Source of the DNA: Acetispira formosa (nom. nud.)
GTDB taxonomy: Bacteria > Desulfobacterota > Desulfarculia > Adiutricales > Adiutricaceae
Direction of reading: 5' to 3'
Assembly: GCA_023525915.1 (NCBI GenBank)
Contig: CP026657.1
Coordinates: 2,814,001-2,878,000, forward strand
Length of the DNA stretch: 64,000 bases
Part shown: piece by piece, positions 54,288-63,020 of the stretch
How the letters are laid out: every line of letters starts with the position of its first letter
How positions within the stretch are numbered: the stretch's first letter is position 1
Notes under the pieces: model-generated
What the model saw: only the letters and a program-made list of their open reading frames with translations
What the model was told of the DNA's origin: nothing
Database searches by the model: none
Translations under genes and position numbers: made by a program

Positions 54288-54941
54288 ATGCTGGAACTTG
54301 CGGCTTTCGATTTCGATGGAGTCCTGGCCGACACCGAACCTTTGCACAAACGGGCTAAAGAGATTCTCAGCCAAAGGCTGGGGGCCGTCACGCCTCTGAA
54401 CTATGAAGCTTACGTTGGCCGCCCCAACCGCGATTTCTGGCTTGATCTTATTGCCGCCAACCACCTTGAAGGTGTGAACATCGAAGAGATGGAAGCACGG
54501 CAATATGATGTTATAGTGGAACTGACGGAAGAGGTCGGCCTCAGGCCCACTCCGGGCGTGGAGACGGTGCTGGATTATCTGGCCGAGCGGGGCGTGCGCC
54601 TGACGGTGTGCTCTTCGTCGGTGCGTTCCTATCTGGAAAAGATGCTGCCGCTGCTGGGTCTTGGCGGCCGCTTCGAATTTCTGGTGGGCGGCGATGAGGT
54701 GGCGCGAAAAAAACCCTCGCCGGATGTTTATCTCAAGGCCCTGGAACTGACCTCCGTCCCGGCGGAAAAGGCTCTGGCTGTGGAAGATTCGGCCGCCGGA
54801 GTGGCGGCCGCCCTGGCCGCCGCTATGGCGGTGATCGGGTTTCAGAATCCCGGCTCCGGCCACCAGAATCTTTCCGAGGCGCATGCGGTTATCAACAGGT
54901 TCGATACTCTTCCGCGCCTGATGCGGCTGTTCGTGATATAA
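54288..54941 (+). CDS. HAD-superfamily phosphatase (beta-phosphoglucomutase-like)
   Basis: A 217-residue haloacid dehalogenase-type hydrolase. Motif I FDFDGVLADTEP with the nucleophile Asp, motif II VCSSS, motif III lysine in KKPSPDVYLKAL, motif IV AVEDSAAGVAAALAA. A helical cap lies between about 15 and 85. The substrate is probably a small phosphate ester such as a sugar or nucleotide phosphate. AGGAG precedes the ATG. It is 48 bp upstream of the second pncB gene, so both are likely one transcript. Confidence 0.88.
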   Translation: MLELAAFDFDGVLADTEPLHKRAKEILSQRLGAVTPLNYEAYVGRPNRDFWLDLIAANHLEGVNIEEMEARQYDVIVELTEEVGLRPTPGVETVLDYLAERGVRLTVCSSSVRSYLEKMLPLLGLGGRFEFLVGGDEVARKKPSPDVYLKALELTSVPAEKALAVEDSAAGVAAALAAAMAVIGFQNPGSGHQNLSEAHAVINRFDTLPRLMRLFVI

Positions 54942-54989
54942 TAGCCGCAGTAAAGAATTTGTTGGCTTTAGAGCCCGGAGGAAAATATA

Positions 54990-56201
54990 ATGATAACTGA
55001 CCAGCGGCTGATCAATCACCTCACCGACAACGATTTATATACCTTCAGCGTCTGCTATCTTTATCTGAATAAATTCCCCCGCGCTTATGGGCGCTATACT
55101 TTTGTCGACCGCAACAACAGCGTCTATCCTCCCGGCTTTGCCGAGGCGGTGAAATATCAGCTCAAGGCTATGGAGTCGATTGTCATTTCCGATGAGGAAA
55201 TCGCCTATATGCTCCGCCGCTGCTATTATTTCCCCACCTGGTTTTACACCTTTCTCAAAGGCTATCGCTTCAATGCCGATGATGTGGAGGTGACGCAGGA
55301 TGAGGCGGGCCACCTCCATATCACCGTGGAGGGCCTTTTGTGGAAAACGGTGTTCTGGGAAGTGCCCATTCTGGCCATCATCTCTGAACTCAAACATACC
55401 CATAACGGCGACATGGCCAAATATAACCGGGACCAGGAATACGAAAAATCCCGCCAAAAGGGTTTGCGCCTGATTCAGAACGGCCTGTCGTTCGCTGAAT
55501 TTGGCACCCGCCGCCGCTTTTCCTTTGAGCACCAGAATATGGTCCTGACCAGCCTGGCCGAGGCCAATCGCCTGTGCGCCGGTGAAATGGGCGAATTCTC
55601 CGGCACCTCAAATGTTTATTTCGCCATGAAGTTCAATCTCATTCCCATTGGCACCATGAGCCACCAGGTGATAAGTTTTTGCGGGGCCATCTTTGGCTAC
55701 AAGGAGGCCAACTTCCTGGCCATGAAACACTGGCAGGAAACCTTTGATTCCGACCTTGGCACCTTCCTTTATGACACCTATGGCTGGAACGCCTTTCAGG
55801 AGAATTTCAGTAAAAAGTACGCCAAGCTTTTTGAGGGGTTGAGGGTCGACAGCGGCGACAATTTCCAGGCCGTCGACAAAATTATGGCCAAATACCAGGA
55901 GCTGAACATCAATCCCCTGACCAAGGCCCTGACTTTCAGCAATGGCTTGAGCGTCGAGGAAGCCGTTGAAATCCACAAATACTGCCTTGGCAAGATTAAT
56001 GATAATTACGGCATCGGCACTTTCCTGACCTGCGACGTGGAGGGGGTCGAGCCGATGAATATTGTGATGAAGCTCACCGCCGCCAAACTGACTGAAAAGA
56101 AGAACTGGCAGAAAGCCGTGAAACTTTCCGATGATCTGGGTAAATACACCGGCGACCCGGATGAGGTTGAAATCGCCAAAAGAACCTTGAATATCCAGTA
56201 A
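54990..56201 (+). CDS. pncB: Nicotinate phosphoribosyltransferase, paralogue 2
   Basis: A 403-residue PncB with the same motifs as the gene at 36427 (LYTFSVCYLYLNKFPRAYGRY, FGTRRRFSFEHQ, GTSNVYFAMKF, FLAMKHWQETFDSDLGTFLYDTYGW, LFEGLRVDSGDNFQ, LTFSNGLS). The GTRRRFS motif here is the more usual form than the GTSRRFS of paralogue 1. GGAGG before ATG. It ends 4 bp from the convergent SWIM gene. Co-transcription with a HAD phosphatase suggests a nucleotide-salvage unit. Confidence 0.92.
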   Translation: MITDQRLINHLTDNDLYTFSVCYLYLNKFPRAYGRYTFVDRNNSVYPPGFAEAVKYQLKAMESIVISDEEIAYMLRRCYYFPTWFYTFLKGYRFNADDVEVTQDEAGHLHITVEGLLWKTVFWEVPILAIISELKHTHNGDMAKYNRDQEYEKSRQKGLRLIQNGLSFAEFGTRRRFSFEHQNMVLTSLAEANRLCAGEMGEFSGTSNVYFAMKFNLIPIGTMSHQVISFCGAIFGYKEANFLAMKHWQETFDSDLGTFLYDTYGWNAFQENFSKKYAKLFEGLRVDSGDNFQAVDKIMAKYQELNINPLTKALTFSNGLSVEEAVEIHKYCLGKINDNYGIGTFLTCDVEGVEPMNIVMKLTAAKLTEKKNWQKAVKLSDDLGKYTGDPDEVEIAKRTLNIQ

Positions 56202-56205
56202 TGGG

Positions 56206-58254
56206 TCAGAGGTTTTCTTTACGCAGTTGAAGCATCAGGCCGAGTTGACTCAAGGCCTTTAGACCCATTGCTTCATCGTTATCACGCAAGGCCCGCTCAA
56301 GGGCCTCCGCAAGTTTGCCGCAGAGGCTGAAGCCGTTTTGATTCAAAGTGCTTTGCATCTCCCGCAGATCACCTGATGACAAACTGCCCCGGTAACGAAG
56401 ACCTGTGATCAAATGCCGCTTGAGAACGCTTTCCAGTTTTTCCAGAACCAATCGCGTTTCCGATTTCTCTGATTCATCCGGTTCACGGTTTGGCAAAACC
56501 GCCTCAGCGGCTTCGCCGGTGGCCAGCACGGCCATTTGGTCGGCTGTGGTCAGTGCCAGCGGCACCATGACTATCCGGCCGCGATCTAAGCCCACCAGCC
56601 CGCAGATGTCCTCCATATCCTGCCTCTCCAAGTGCCCGGCCAAATTGTTGACGGCAAATTTATCCACATTTTTAAAGGGCAGTTCCAGCCTGAAAATATC
56701 TTCATCAGCGGCCGGGCCATCCTGACCCGCGCCGCCTACCACTGCCCAGATTTTTTGCCCGCCCGCGTCCCAGCCCCAGTCCAGAACTGTTCCGGCCGGA
56801 AGTATGGCCAGCCGCCCCAATGCCTGGCGGGCCTGAATGAATTCAGGAGGGCGGCTCCGCATATATTCCAGGAGTTCACTTGCCCGTCCATATTTCAAAG
56901 GTTTTCCCAGACTGCTCCAGGATTGGCTGGAAAGTGGCAGAACATTGGTCAGCCGCGAGTCGGAGGAAAAGGCCACCGTGCCGTTGGCCTTGCGCTTGGC
57001 CCCCCTGGTGACCACCTGAGAGCGCGACATTTTTTTCAGAGAAAGCCCGGCCACCCGTCTGCCCAAAACACCGCTGCGGCTGGAATCATTTTTCACAAAG
57101 CCGCGCTCCATGACCATTAAGGTCATGGTATCGGGGTCCACGAAATAGAAGCGCACCCCTTCATGGGTAGTGTCGTCCCATAACTCCGTGCCCAGACCGA
57201 TCAGGGTCAGGTGCTCCAGGGCCACCTCACCGGCCACTCCGATACCCAGAATCTGATGAGCCGGTATTTCCACTGTTTCGTCCGCCTTATCATCAGCAAA
57301 GCTGGCGCATTCCAGCCGGGCATAGAGGAAAGCCATAGCCTCCAGCAAATCCAAATCTGAAAATCGACTTGATCTGGCGTGGTAGGCCTCTGTCATCCGC
57401 CTTATGTCCGTGATGGATTCCTGTATCCAGCGCCATTTCAGACTGTCGGCCGCCGCCTCAGCCGCGACAAATATTTTTTCCAGCGACAATAGCGGCTGGG
57501 AAACGCCCTCGGCCCAAAGCTGGTTTAACAACCGGTGGACAGTCTCCCGGCATTCCGCCGCGTTAGGGCTGTCAAATACCCTGGAGCCGGTCCGCTGTTT
57601 GCCATTGCCCAGTACGACGGTCTGTTCCAGAAGATCCAGAGAATTTCCATCCGTCAGACGGGCCTGGCGAAAAGCTTGGATGGCCAGCACCACATGGGCA
57701 CAGCCGCCTCCCTCGATGCAATCGCAGCGGGCATGGGCCAGGTTCTGGGCCGAAAAGAAACGCACCGTGCTCATTGGCAGATAGGCCGTGGGCACGGCCG
57801 AGTCACCCGCGCGATTAACCACTCTGATAATGGGGGCGGATTTGGCCAGGGCCTCGGCCTGTTTGATGACGCTTTTTTTGAAGGACTCGGCAATGCGGTC
57901 GTCAGTAAAATCGGCCGGGCTCCAACTAGCGTGAGGGACTGGTGTTTCCGTCGCGGCCTCTTCGGCTGCCTCAGTTCCAGCTGTTTGATCAAAGCTTCTA
58001 ACCCATTCTTGATAGGCCGGAATCAGGGTCACCCGGTGGCGGCAGAGATTGGCGGCCGGACAGGTGCAGGACGCATCCCGCAGACTTTTGCCGCTTTCCA
58101 GCATGGCGACCTGACCATCACTGTAAACGGCTTCAATGGTCCCATCCTCTTTCACGGATATGGCCGGGCCGCGCCCTTCTTCCATATCCTTGAACGCGCG
58201 CTTGACGAACCCGGCGTTGGCCAGGGCGCTCAGGGCTTCGTGGGTCAGTTCCAT
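56206..58254 (-). CDS. yehQ: SWIM zinc-finger protein (YehQ-like)
   Basis: A 682-residue cytoplasmic protein. The start at 58254 (MELTHEALSALANAGFVKRAF) is chosen because the upstream extension to 58398 would translate the repeat at 58274-58361. A SWIM zinc site is at residues 63-73 (CTC...CRH), and a second CxC...CxH (CDCIEGGGCAH) near residue 170. The rest (about 200-680) has no known domain and includes SLKKMSRSQVVTRGAKRKANGTVAF. Last gene of the yeh-type operon; its position, length and SWIM motif agree with E. coli YehQ. Function unknown. Confidence 0.82.
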   Translation of the reverse strand: MELTHEALSALANAGFVKRAFKDMEEGRGPAISVKEDGTIEAVYSDGQVAMLESGKSLRDASCTCPAANLCRHRVTLIPAYQEWVRSFDQTAGTEAAEEAATETPVPHASWSPADFTDDRIAESFKKSVIKQAEALAKSAPIIRVVNRAGDSAVPTAYLPMSTVRFFSAQNLAHARCDCIEGGGCAHVVLAIQAFRQARLTDGNSLDLLEQTVVLGNGKQRTGSRVFDSPNAAECRETVHRLLNQLWAEGVSQPLLSLEKIFVAAEAAADSLKWRWIQESITDIRRMTEAYHARSSRFSDLDLLEAMAFLYARLECASFADDKADETVEIPAHQILGIGVAGEVALEHLTLIGLGTELWDDTTHEGVRFYFVDPDTMTLMVMERGFVKNDSSRSGVLGRRVAGLSLKKMSRSQVVTRGAKRKANGTVAFSSDSRLTNVLPLSSQSWSSLGKPLKYGRASELLEYMRSRPPEFIQARQALGRLAILPAGTVLDWGWDAGGQKIWAVVGGAGQDGPAADEDIFRLELPFKNVDKFAVNNLAGHLERQDMEDICGLVGLDRGRIVMVPLALTTADQMAVLATGEAAEAVLPNREPDESEKSETRLVLEKLESVLKRHLITGLRYRGSLSSGDLREMQSTLNQNGFSLCGKLAEALERALRDNDEAMGLKALSQLGLMLQLRKENL

Positions 58255-58273
58255 CAGGTCGGGCCTGATTGAT

Positions 58274-58361
58274 GGTGCGCAGGTAAAAGGCCCGTTTGCT
58301 GTGCTATGACAAGCACTGCCCCTCGCCTGTTCAGGGCGGGCTGGTGGTGCGCCAGTAAAAA
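58274..58361. repeat. GTGCGCCGGTAAAA repeat inside the yeh-type operon
   Basis: GGTGCGCAGGTAAAAG (58274) and GGTGCGCCAGTAAAA (58346-58360) flank a unit with GCACTGCC, GCCTGTTCAGGGC and GCGCC. The element lies in the 110-bp gap between the VWA and SWIM genes. Confidence 0.75.
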
Positions 58362-58364
58362 CTT

Positions 58365-59513
58365 TCATTTGTTTCCTTGTATTTTTTGGGCCAGCCAACT
58401 GGCGAGTTCACCCGGAGTCATGGCCCCCACCTGCGCCCCGACTTTAACCAGCCGGGCGGCCATGTCCCGGTCGTAATCCGGGCGGGCCCTTTCATCAAGC
58501 GCGGCTAGGCCCAGAAGATGAACGCCTGATTCAGTCAGGGCCTTGGCCCGGCGCACCAGTTCACCATCGTCGCCGCCTTCGCAAAAATCGGTGATCAGCA
58601 CCACCACCGAACGGGCCGGATTCTCAATCAGCCCCTGGGCATAGGCCACGGCTTTGGCTATATCCGTGCCGCCGCCCAACTGCACTTTCATCAATAGCTC
58701 AACAGGGTCGTCGGCTTCGGTCGTGAGATCGACCACTTGGGTGTCAAAGGCTATCAGCCGGGTTTTCATGCCTGGAATATCCCAGAGACAGGCGGCCATG
58801 ACCGCCGAGTGAATGACGGAATTGACCATTGAGCCGCTCTGGTCGACCAGGATAATGATATCCCACTTTTCTGAAAATTTCCGGCTGCGGCTATTGAAGA
58901 CCGGTGTTTCCAGATACAGCTTGAGCTTGGCCGGTTCCCAGCGGTGGAGGTTGCTTTTGATGGTTTCCTTGAAATCGAAATTGCGATTGAGCTTGAATCT
59001 GGAGCGGTGCCGACGGTCGCGCGTGCCGGAGAAGGACTGCCGGACCTCGGTGCGCATTTTTTCCATGATTCGCCGCACCACTTCCCGCACCAGACGGCGG
59101 GCGGCGGCCAGCACTTCCGGGTTCATCAGATGTTTGGTCTGGAGCACGGCTTTCAGCAAAGTCACTGACGGCTCGATTTTCTCCAGCACTTCCAGACTGG
59201 TGACCACTTCATCAATGCCGTAAACTTCCACCGCGTCCTTTTCCAGCCGCTCAATGACCTCCTGTGGAAAGAGACGGTGTATTTCATTGATCCAGGCCGG
59301 AGTGCTGAGCCGGGACGGACCCAGCCCCGCGCCTTTATCACCGGCCGGCCTTTCGTCGCGCCGTCCCCATTGTTCGTCGCGGCCATAAAGCCAGTTCAGG
59401 GCCGCGTCCGCCGCCGCCGCGTCGCCGGTCAGGCCGCCGCAGCTGGCTTCGGCCGCCTCACCCAACAGAAGACGCCAGCGCATCAGCCCGTCTGTAACTT
59501 CAAGCGTCTTCAT
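58365..59513 (-). CDS. yehP: VWA-domain protein (YehP-like)
   Basis: A 382-residue protein. The first 210 residues are helical and rich in charged residues; the C-terminal von Willebrand A domain begins near 215 with a complete MIDAS: DQSGSM at 224-229, GGGTD near 280 and ITDFCEGGDD. The pairing VWA plus MoxR AAA+ is a chaperone-like module known for metal or complex insertion, or for activation of partner proteins. Overlaps the preceding gene by 14 bp. Length and position match E. coli YehP. Confidence 0.88.
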   Translation of the reverse strand: MKTLEVTDGLMRWRLLLGEAAEASCGGLTGDAAAADAALNWLYGRDEQWGRRDERPAGDKGAGLGPSRLSTPAWINEIHRLFPQEVIERLEKDAVEVYGIDEVVTSLEVLEKIEPSVTLLKAVLQTKHLMNPEVLAAARRLVREVVRRIMEKMRTEVRQSFSGTRDRRHRSRFKLNRNFDFKETIKSNLHRWEPAKLKLYLETPVFNSRSRKFSEKWDIIILVDQSGSMVNSVIHSAVMAACLWDIPGMKTRLIAFDTQVVDLTTEADDPVELLMKVQLGGGTDIAKAVAYAQGLIENPARSVVVLITDFCEGGDDGELVRRAKALTESGVHLLGLAALDERARPDYDRDMAARLVKVGAQVGAMTPGELASWLAQKIQGNK

Positions 59514-61878
59514 CGGCCGCCACCTCCGCCGGATTTATAAAAATGCCCCAGCGGGCCAATTCATCGGCCACCCGGCGCTCCGCGGCTATGGCCCCGGCAA
59601 TGGCCTCCGGTGAGGCCGAAAGCTTTCCGGTGAGGCCGGCGGCGCTGCCGTTGTGCATTCCGGCCACGGTGCGGGCCAGCAATCTGCGCTCCAGACTGGG
59701 CAGCCAGCCGAAAGCGGCCCGAAGTGACGGCATGGCCAGGGTGAAATCATAGGGAGTGAAATTCTGGATTCTTTTATCCAGACCTTCGAGAAAAATTTCC
59801 TCATGGGCCAGCACCTCCCGGCCCAAAGCCAAAAGTCCGCTGAGCGCGTCGCCCATGGCTTCCGGGCCGAGTGAATCCAGAAGGGATTCCGTTTCAGCCA
59901 GCCGCTCCCGGTCACCAAGGCTCAAGAGGGCGCCAAGGGCAGCCCCCCGGCTGACGGGGGCGGCGGCCGGATCGGCGGCTTTCCGGCCCCAGACGGCCAG
60001 GGCCCGCTCCGGCACTAGGTCCAGATGGTGAGAATTCTTACTGACCAGCGCTTCCCGCGTTAAACGGCAGAGTTCGAGATTGGATTTGATATGAAAACTG
60101 AATCTGGCGGGTTCCAGACTGACCGGCGGCTCCAGCAGCCAGAGCATGCGGTCGAAAGCGGCCTCAAGGATGGTTTTCAGAACCGGGGCATACCGCATAT
60201 TAAGATCCGCGCCGTGCTGCCAGAGGGGAAAAAGTATGGCCAGCGCCTCACCGAATGATTCAAAGGCCGGTTCTTCGGCCACACTGCGGCCCAGTGTTTC
60301 CAAAGTGCGCGTGCCGATCCCGCTCAATCCGGCCAGGGCGGCCCGGTTCAGGATTTGGGCCAGCGCTTTCATGTCGGCCCCGGCCTCTTTCAGTCTGGCC
60401 TCAATTCTGTTGCGGGCCGCGTCATATAATGTCGCACCCCAGGCGGAGGCTTCGATCAGGGCTGCCTCCCAGTCGAGGGTCCGGTTCAGTTCCCAGCTTT
60501 CCGTCTTTTGACCGCCCATGGCCAGTTGCGGGCCGCTGAGCCGCTCAAGGCCGGGCAGGCTGAGGATGCCCAGAGAATGGAGGCAATGGCTGCGCTTGAG
60601 GTCGGCGGCTTCCAGAAGGTTCAGCTTGATCGGCCCGGCCGATTCCGCCAGCCCCAGCCTGGCCATCTCCTCCCGCACCGAGAGCAATAATGGCGGCTGC
60701 GGCGTGGCCGGGTCCAGTGAGCCATTGGCCTCTCCGGCCATTACATCCATAACCTCCACCAGCACCGGATCAGTGCCCGGCAGCAGTAAACCCCGGTAAT
60801 TCCAAGGCACCGGCACCTCCAGGGCGTTCTTGATCAGAACGCCCGCCACAGCGTCCAGGCAATCTGAACGCAGAGGGTGGCGGTGCCCACGCCAGCGGGC
60901 CAGGGCTTCGGAGGCGGCATGGACGGCTTTCAGGTCAGCGGTGGAGGCCGGGTATTTTTTCAGGCGCAGGCGGGTGAAAATGTGTTCCAGGGCTTGGTGG
61001 CCGGACTTTTCCAGGCCATAATCCCACAGCCATTTGTAATAGGCAGGTGAGGGCATGCCGGAAGCATAGCCATGGAAGGAATCCAGCCGCTTGAAGCTAT
61101 AAGGAACCAGATAGGAACCGAAGCGAAGCTGGGGCGCGTCTTCGCCGCCTTTTTCAGCCACCACCGTTTCCGGCTTGGGCACACATGGGGGAGGCGCGTT
61201 TTTTTCAAAAGAAAATTCAGGCCACCTTTCACGCAGGGCTTTGGCGTGGTAGCCGCCGCAAATAACCAGAACCGGGCCGCGCTTCTGAGCCATGGCCCAG
61301 GCCAGCCATGAGGCCATCATTGCTTCACGGGTCTGATTGGCCGGCGACCCAGGAGAACCGCCCCGCAGGCAATCAAAGTGCACGGCCAAACTTTCCTCAA
61401 GCCTGGCCGGATCGGTTTCATTTTCAAACAGATGATCCCACAACGCGTCCGGCCCGCTGATATTCAACTGACGGCAAAGAGCTTCTTCATAGCGGGCGGC
61501 CATGCTTTCTTCCTCGGCATCGAACTTGTCGGCGTAGCGATTGGTCATGTCGCCCAGGGCTTCGTGCCAGGCGGGAAGGTCGATGAACCGGGCCTCCGCC
61601 CCGATGTCCCTGGCCGCCAGAAGCCCCTGCCATTCTGGAGAATAGTGCAGAAAAGGCGTCCAGGAGGCCCGATAGATCGATCCGGCTGAAAGGAAGCTGT
61701 AAATGGCTATGGGCATGGCATGCGGCAGATAAAGTTCATCCAGCCGCTCGTTGAAATCAGCCGGGCCTTCAATGAGAACATAGGCCGGTTTCAACCGCCG
61801 GATCTTTTGGGCAACCAGGCCGGCGCAGGCGGGGCAGTGGTGTCGAATGCCGATTATGACAGGAAGTGGTGTTTCCAT
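59500..61878 (-). CDS. yehM: DUF5682 family protein (YehM-like)
   Basis: A 792-residue protein starting with the family hallmark IIGIRHHCPACAGLVAQKIRRLKPAYVLIEGPADFNERL. Other conserved parts are AIYSFL, YRASWTPFLHYSPEWQGLLAARDIGAEARFIDLP, VLVICGGYHAKAL and FGSYLVPYSFKRLDSFHGYASGMPSPAYY. The long C-terminal half is helical. The function is unknown; the N-terminal part looks enzyme-like because of the RHH and EGP motifs. 14 bp after the MoxR gene and overlapping the VWA gene. Confidence 0.85.
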   Translation of the reverse strand: METPLPVIIGIRHHCPACAGLVAQKIRRLKPAYVLIEGPADFNERLDELYLPHAMPIAIYSFLSAGSIYRASWTPFLHYSPEWQGLLAARDIGAEARFIDLPAWHEALGDMTNRYADKFDAEEESMAARYEEALCRQLNISGPDALWDHLFENETDPARLEESLAVHFDCLRGGSPGSPANQTREAMMASWLAWAMAQKRGPVLVICGGYHAKALRERWPEFSFEKNAPPPCVPKPETVVAEKGGEDAPQLRFGSYLVPYSFKRLDSFHGYASGMPSPAYYKWLWDYGLEKSGHQALEHIFTRLRLKKYPASTADLKAVHAASEALARWRGHRHPLRSDCLDAVAGVLIKNALEVPVPWNYRGLLLPGTDPVLVEVMDVMAGEANGSLDPATPQPPLLLSVREEMARLGLAESAGPIKLNLLEAADLKRSHCLHSLGILSLPGLERLSGPQLAMGGQKTESWELNRTLDWEAALIEASAWGATLYDAARNRIEARLKEAGADMKALAQILNRAALAGLSGIGTRTLETLGRSVAEEPAFESFGEALAILFPLWQHGADLNMRYAPVLKTILEAAFDRMLWLLEPPVSLEPARFSFHIKSNLELCRLTREALVSKNSHHLDLVPERALAVWGRKAADPAAAPVSRGAALGALLSLGDRERLAETESLLDSLGPEAMGDALSGLLALGREVLAHEEIFLEGLDKRIQNFTPYDFTLAMPSLRAAFGWLPSLERRLLARTVAGMHNGSAAGLTGKLSASPEAIAGAIAAERRVADELARWGIFINPAEVAADEDA

Positions 61879-61892
61879 AGCTGGCGGAGTTA

Positions 61893-63002
61893 TCAGGGCA
61901 GCCGGTGACGGGCCTGATAATAGGCCTGCCAGTGGTCGCCTTTTTTCTTGCCCACTTTCTGCTCAAAATAGCGCTTCAGCCTGGCCCGGTCGTCCGCGTC
62001 GTCTTTGATGACCGTGCCGACAATGGAATCGACCAGATCAGCCGGACAGCCCGCCCGGTCATACAGAAACCAGGCCTTGACGCCCACGGCATGGGCCACA
62101 TTTATGGCCTCGGCCGTGGACATGACCGCTTTCATGCTGTCCATGTTGGACGAGCCGCTATGGGCCGCGCCGCCGGGCCGCAGGTCGCGGAAAGTGGTGA
62201 CCAGAAGCTCCAGCACTGGTTCCGGGAGTTTGACCGGAATACCGCTTTTTTCCAGGAGTCTGGCCGAAGCTTCCTGAACCAGTTCCATTTCCTGGGAAAA
62301 ATCCATGATGGGAAAAACCGTTTCAAAGTCAAAGCGGCGCTTCAGGGCGGCGCTCATTTCATTGACTCCCCGGTCACGGGTGTTGGCGGTGGCAATGATG
62401 TTGAAACCTTCGGCGGCATAGAGCATGGAGTTGTCTCCGGCCAGTTCCGGCACGGCCATGACCCGGTCGGAGAGCATGCTCAAAAGACAATCCTGCACTT
62501 CCAGGGGAGTTCTGGTGATTTCCTCAAAGCGGACTATCCGGCCCTCACGCATGCCCTGATAAAGCGGAGCGGGCACCAGGGCCGCCGGGCTGGGGCCTTC
62601 GTTGATCAATAGGGCATAGTTCCAGGAATATTTAATCTGGTCTTCAGTGGTGGAGGCCCCGCCCTGAATGGTGAGGGTGGAGGAGCCGGAAATGGCGGCC
62701 GACATCAATTCTGACAACAGCGATTTGGCCGTGCCGGGATCGCCCACCAAAAGGAGCCCCCGCCCGGTGGCCAGGGTGACCAGCATGCGTTCCAGCGAAT
62801 TGACGGGGATGACTATTTTGCGGCTGAGCCCGGCTTTCGCGTCACCGGCGATAAATTTCAGCACGGCGCTCAAACCCATGCGCCAGCCGGGAGGTTTGGG
62901 GCTTCTATCGGATTTGGCCAGTTTTTCCAGTTCAGCCTGATACAGTATTTCAGCCGGGGGCCGCTGAAGTTTTTTTTCAGCGGCGGTTTGTTGCCTGGTC
63001 AT
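61893..63002 (-). CDS. yehL: MoxR-family AAA+ ATPase (YehL-like)
   Basis: A 369-residue ATPase. Walker A GDPGTAKS at 87-94, Walker B region RFEEITRTPLEVQDCLLSMLSDR, sensor 1 ATANTRDRG and arginine-finger region SAALKRRFDFE. These are MoxR-type motifs; MoxR proteins work with VWA partners, here the YehP-like gene two positions on. The start ATG 63002 lies 18 bp after the DUF4132 gene. No defect seen. Confidence 0.9.
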   Translation of the reverse strand: MTRQQTAAEKKLQRPPAEILYQAELEKLAKSDRSPKPPGWRMGLSAVLKFIAGDAKAGLSRKIVIPVNSLERMLVTLATGRGLLLVGDPGTAKSLLSELMSAAISGSSTLTIQGGASTTEDQIKYSWNYALLINEGPSPAALVPAPLYQGMREGRIVRFEEITRTPLEVQDCLLSMLSDRVMAVPELAGDNSMLYAAEGFNIIATANTRDRGVNEMSAALKRRFDFETVFPIMDFSQEMELVQEASARLLEKSGIPVKLPEPVLELLVTTFRDLRPGGAAHSGSSNMDSMKAVMSTAEAINVAHAVGVKAWFLYDRAGCPADLVDSIVGTVIKDDADDRARLKRYFEQKVGKKKGDHWQAYYQARHRLP

Positions 63003-63020
63003 AATCTCACTCTTACCATT

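Noticed and set aside
58255..58398. N-terminal extension of the SWIM protein (48 residues)
   Set aside because: The extension is encoded by the repeat at 58274-58361 and is unlike the family; the start at 58254 gives a normal N-terminus.
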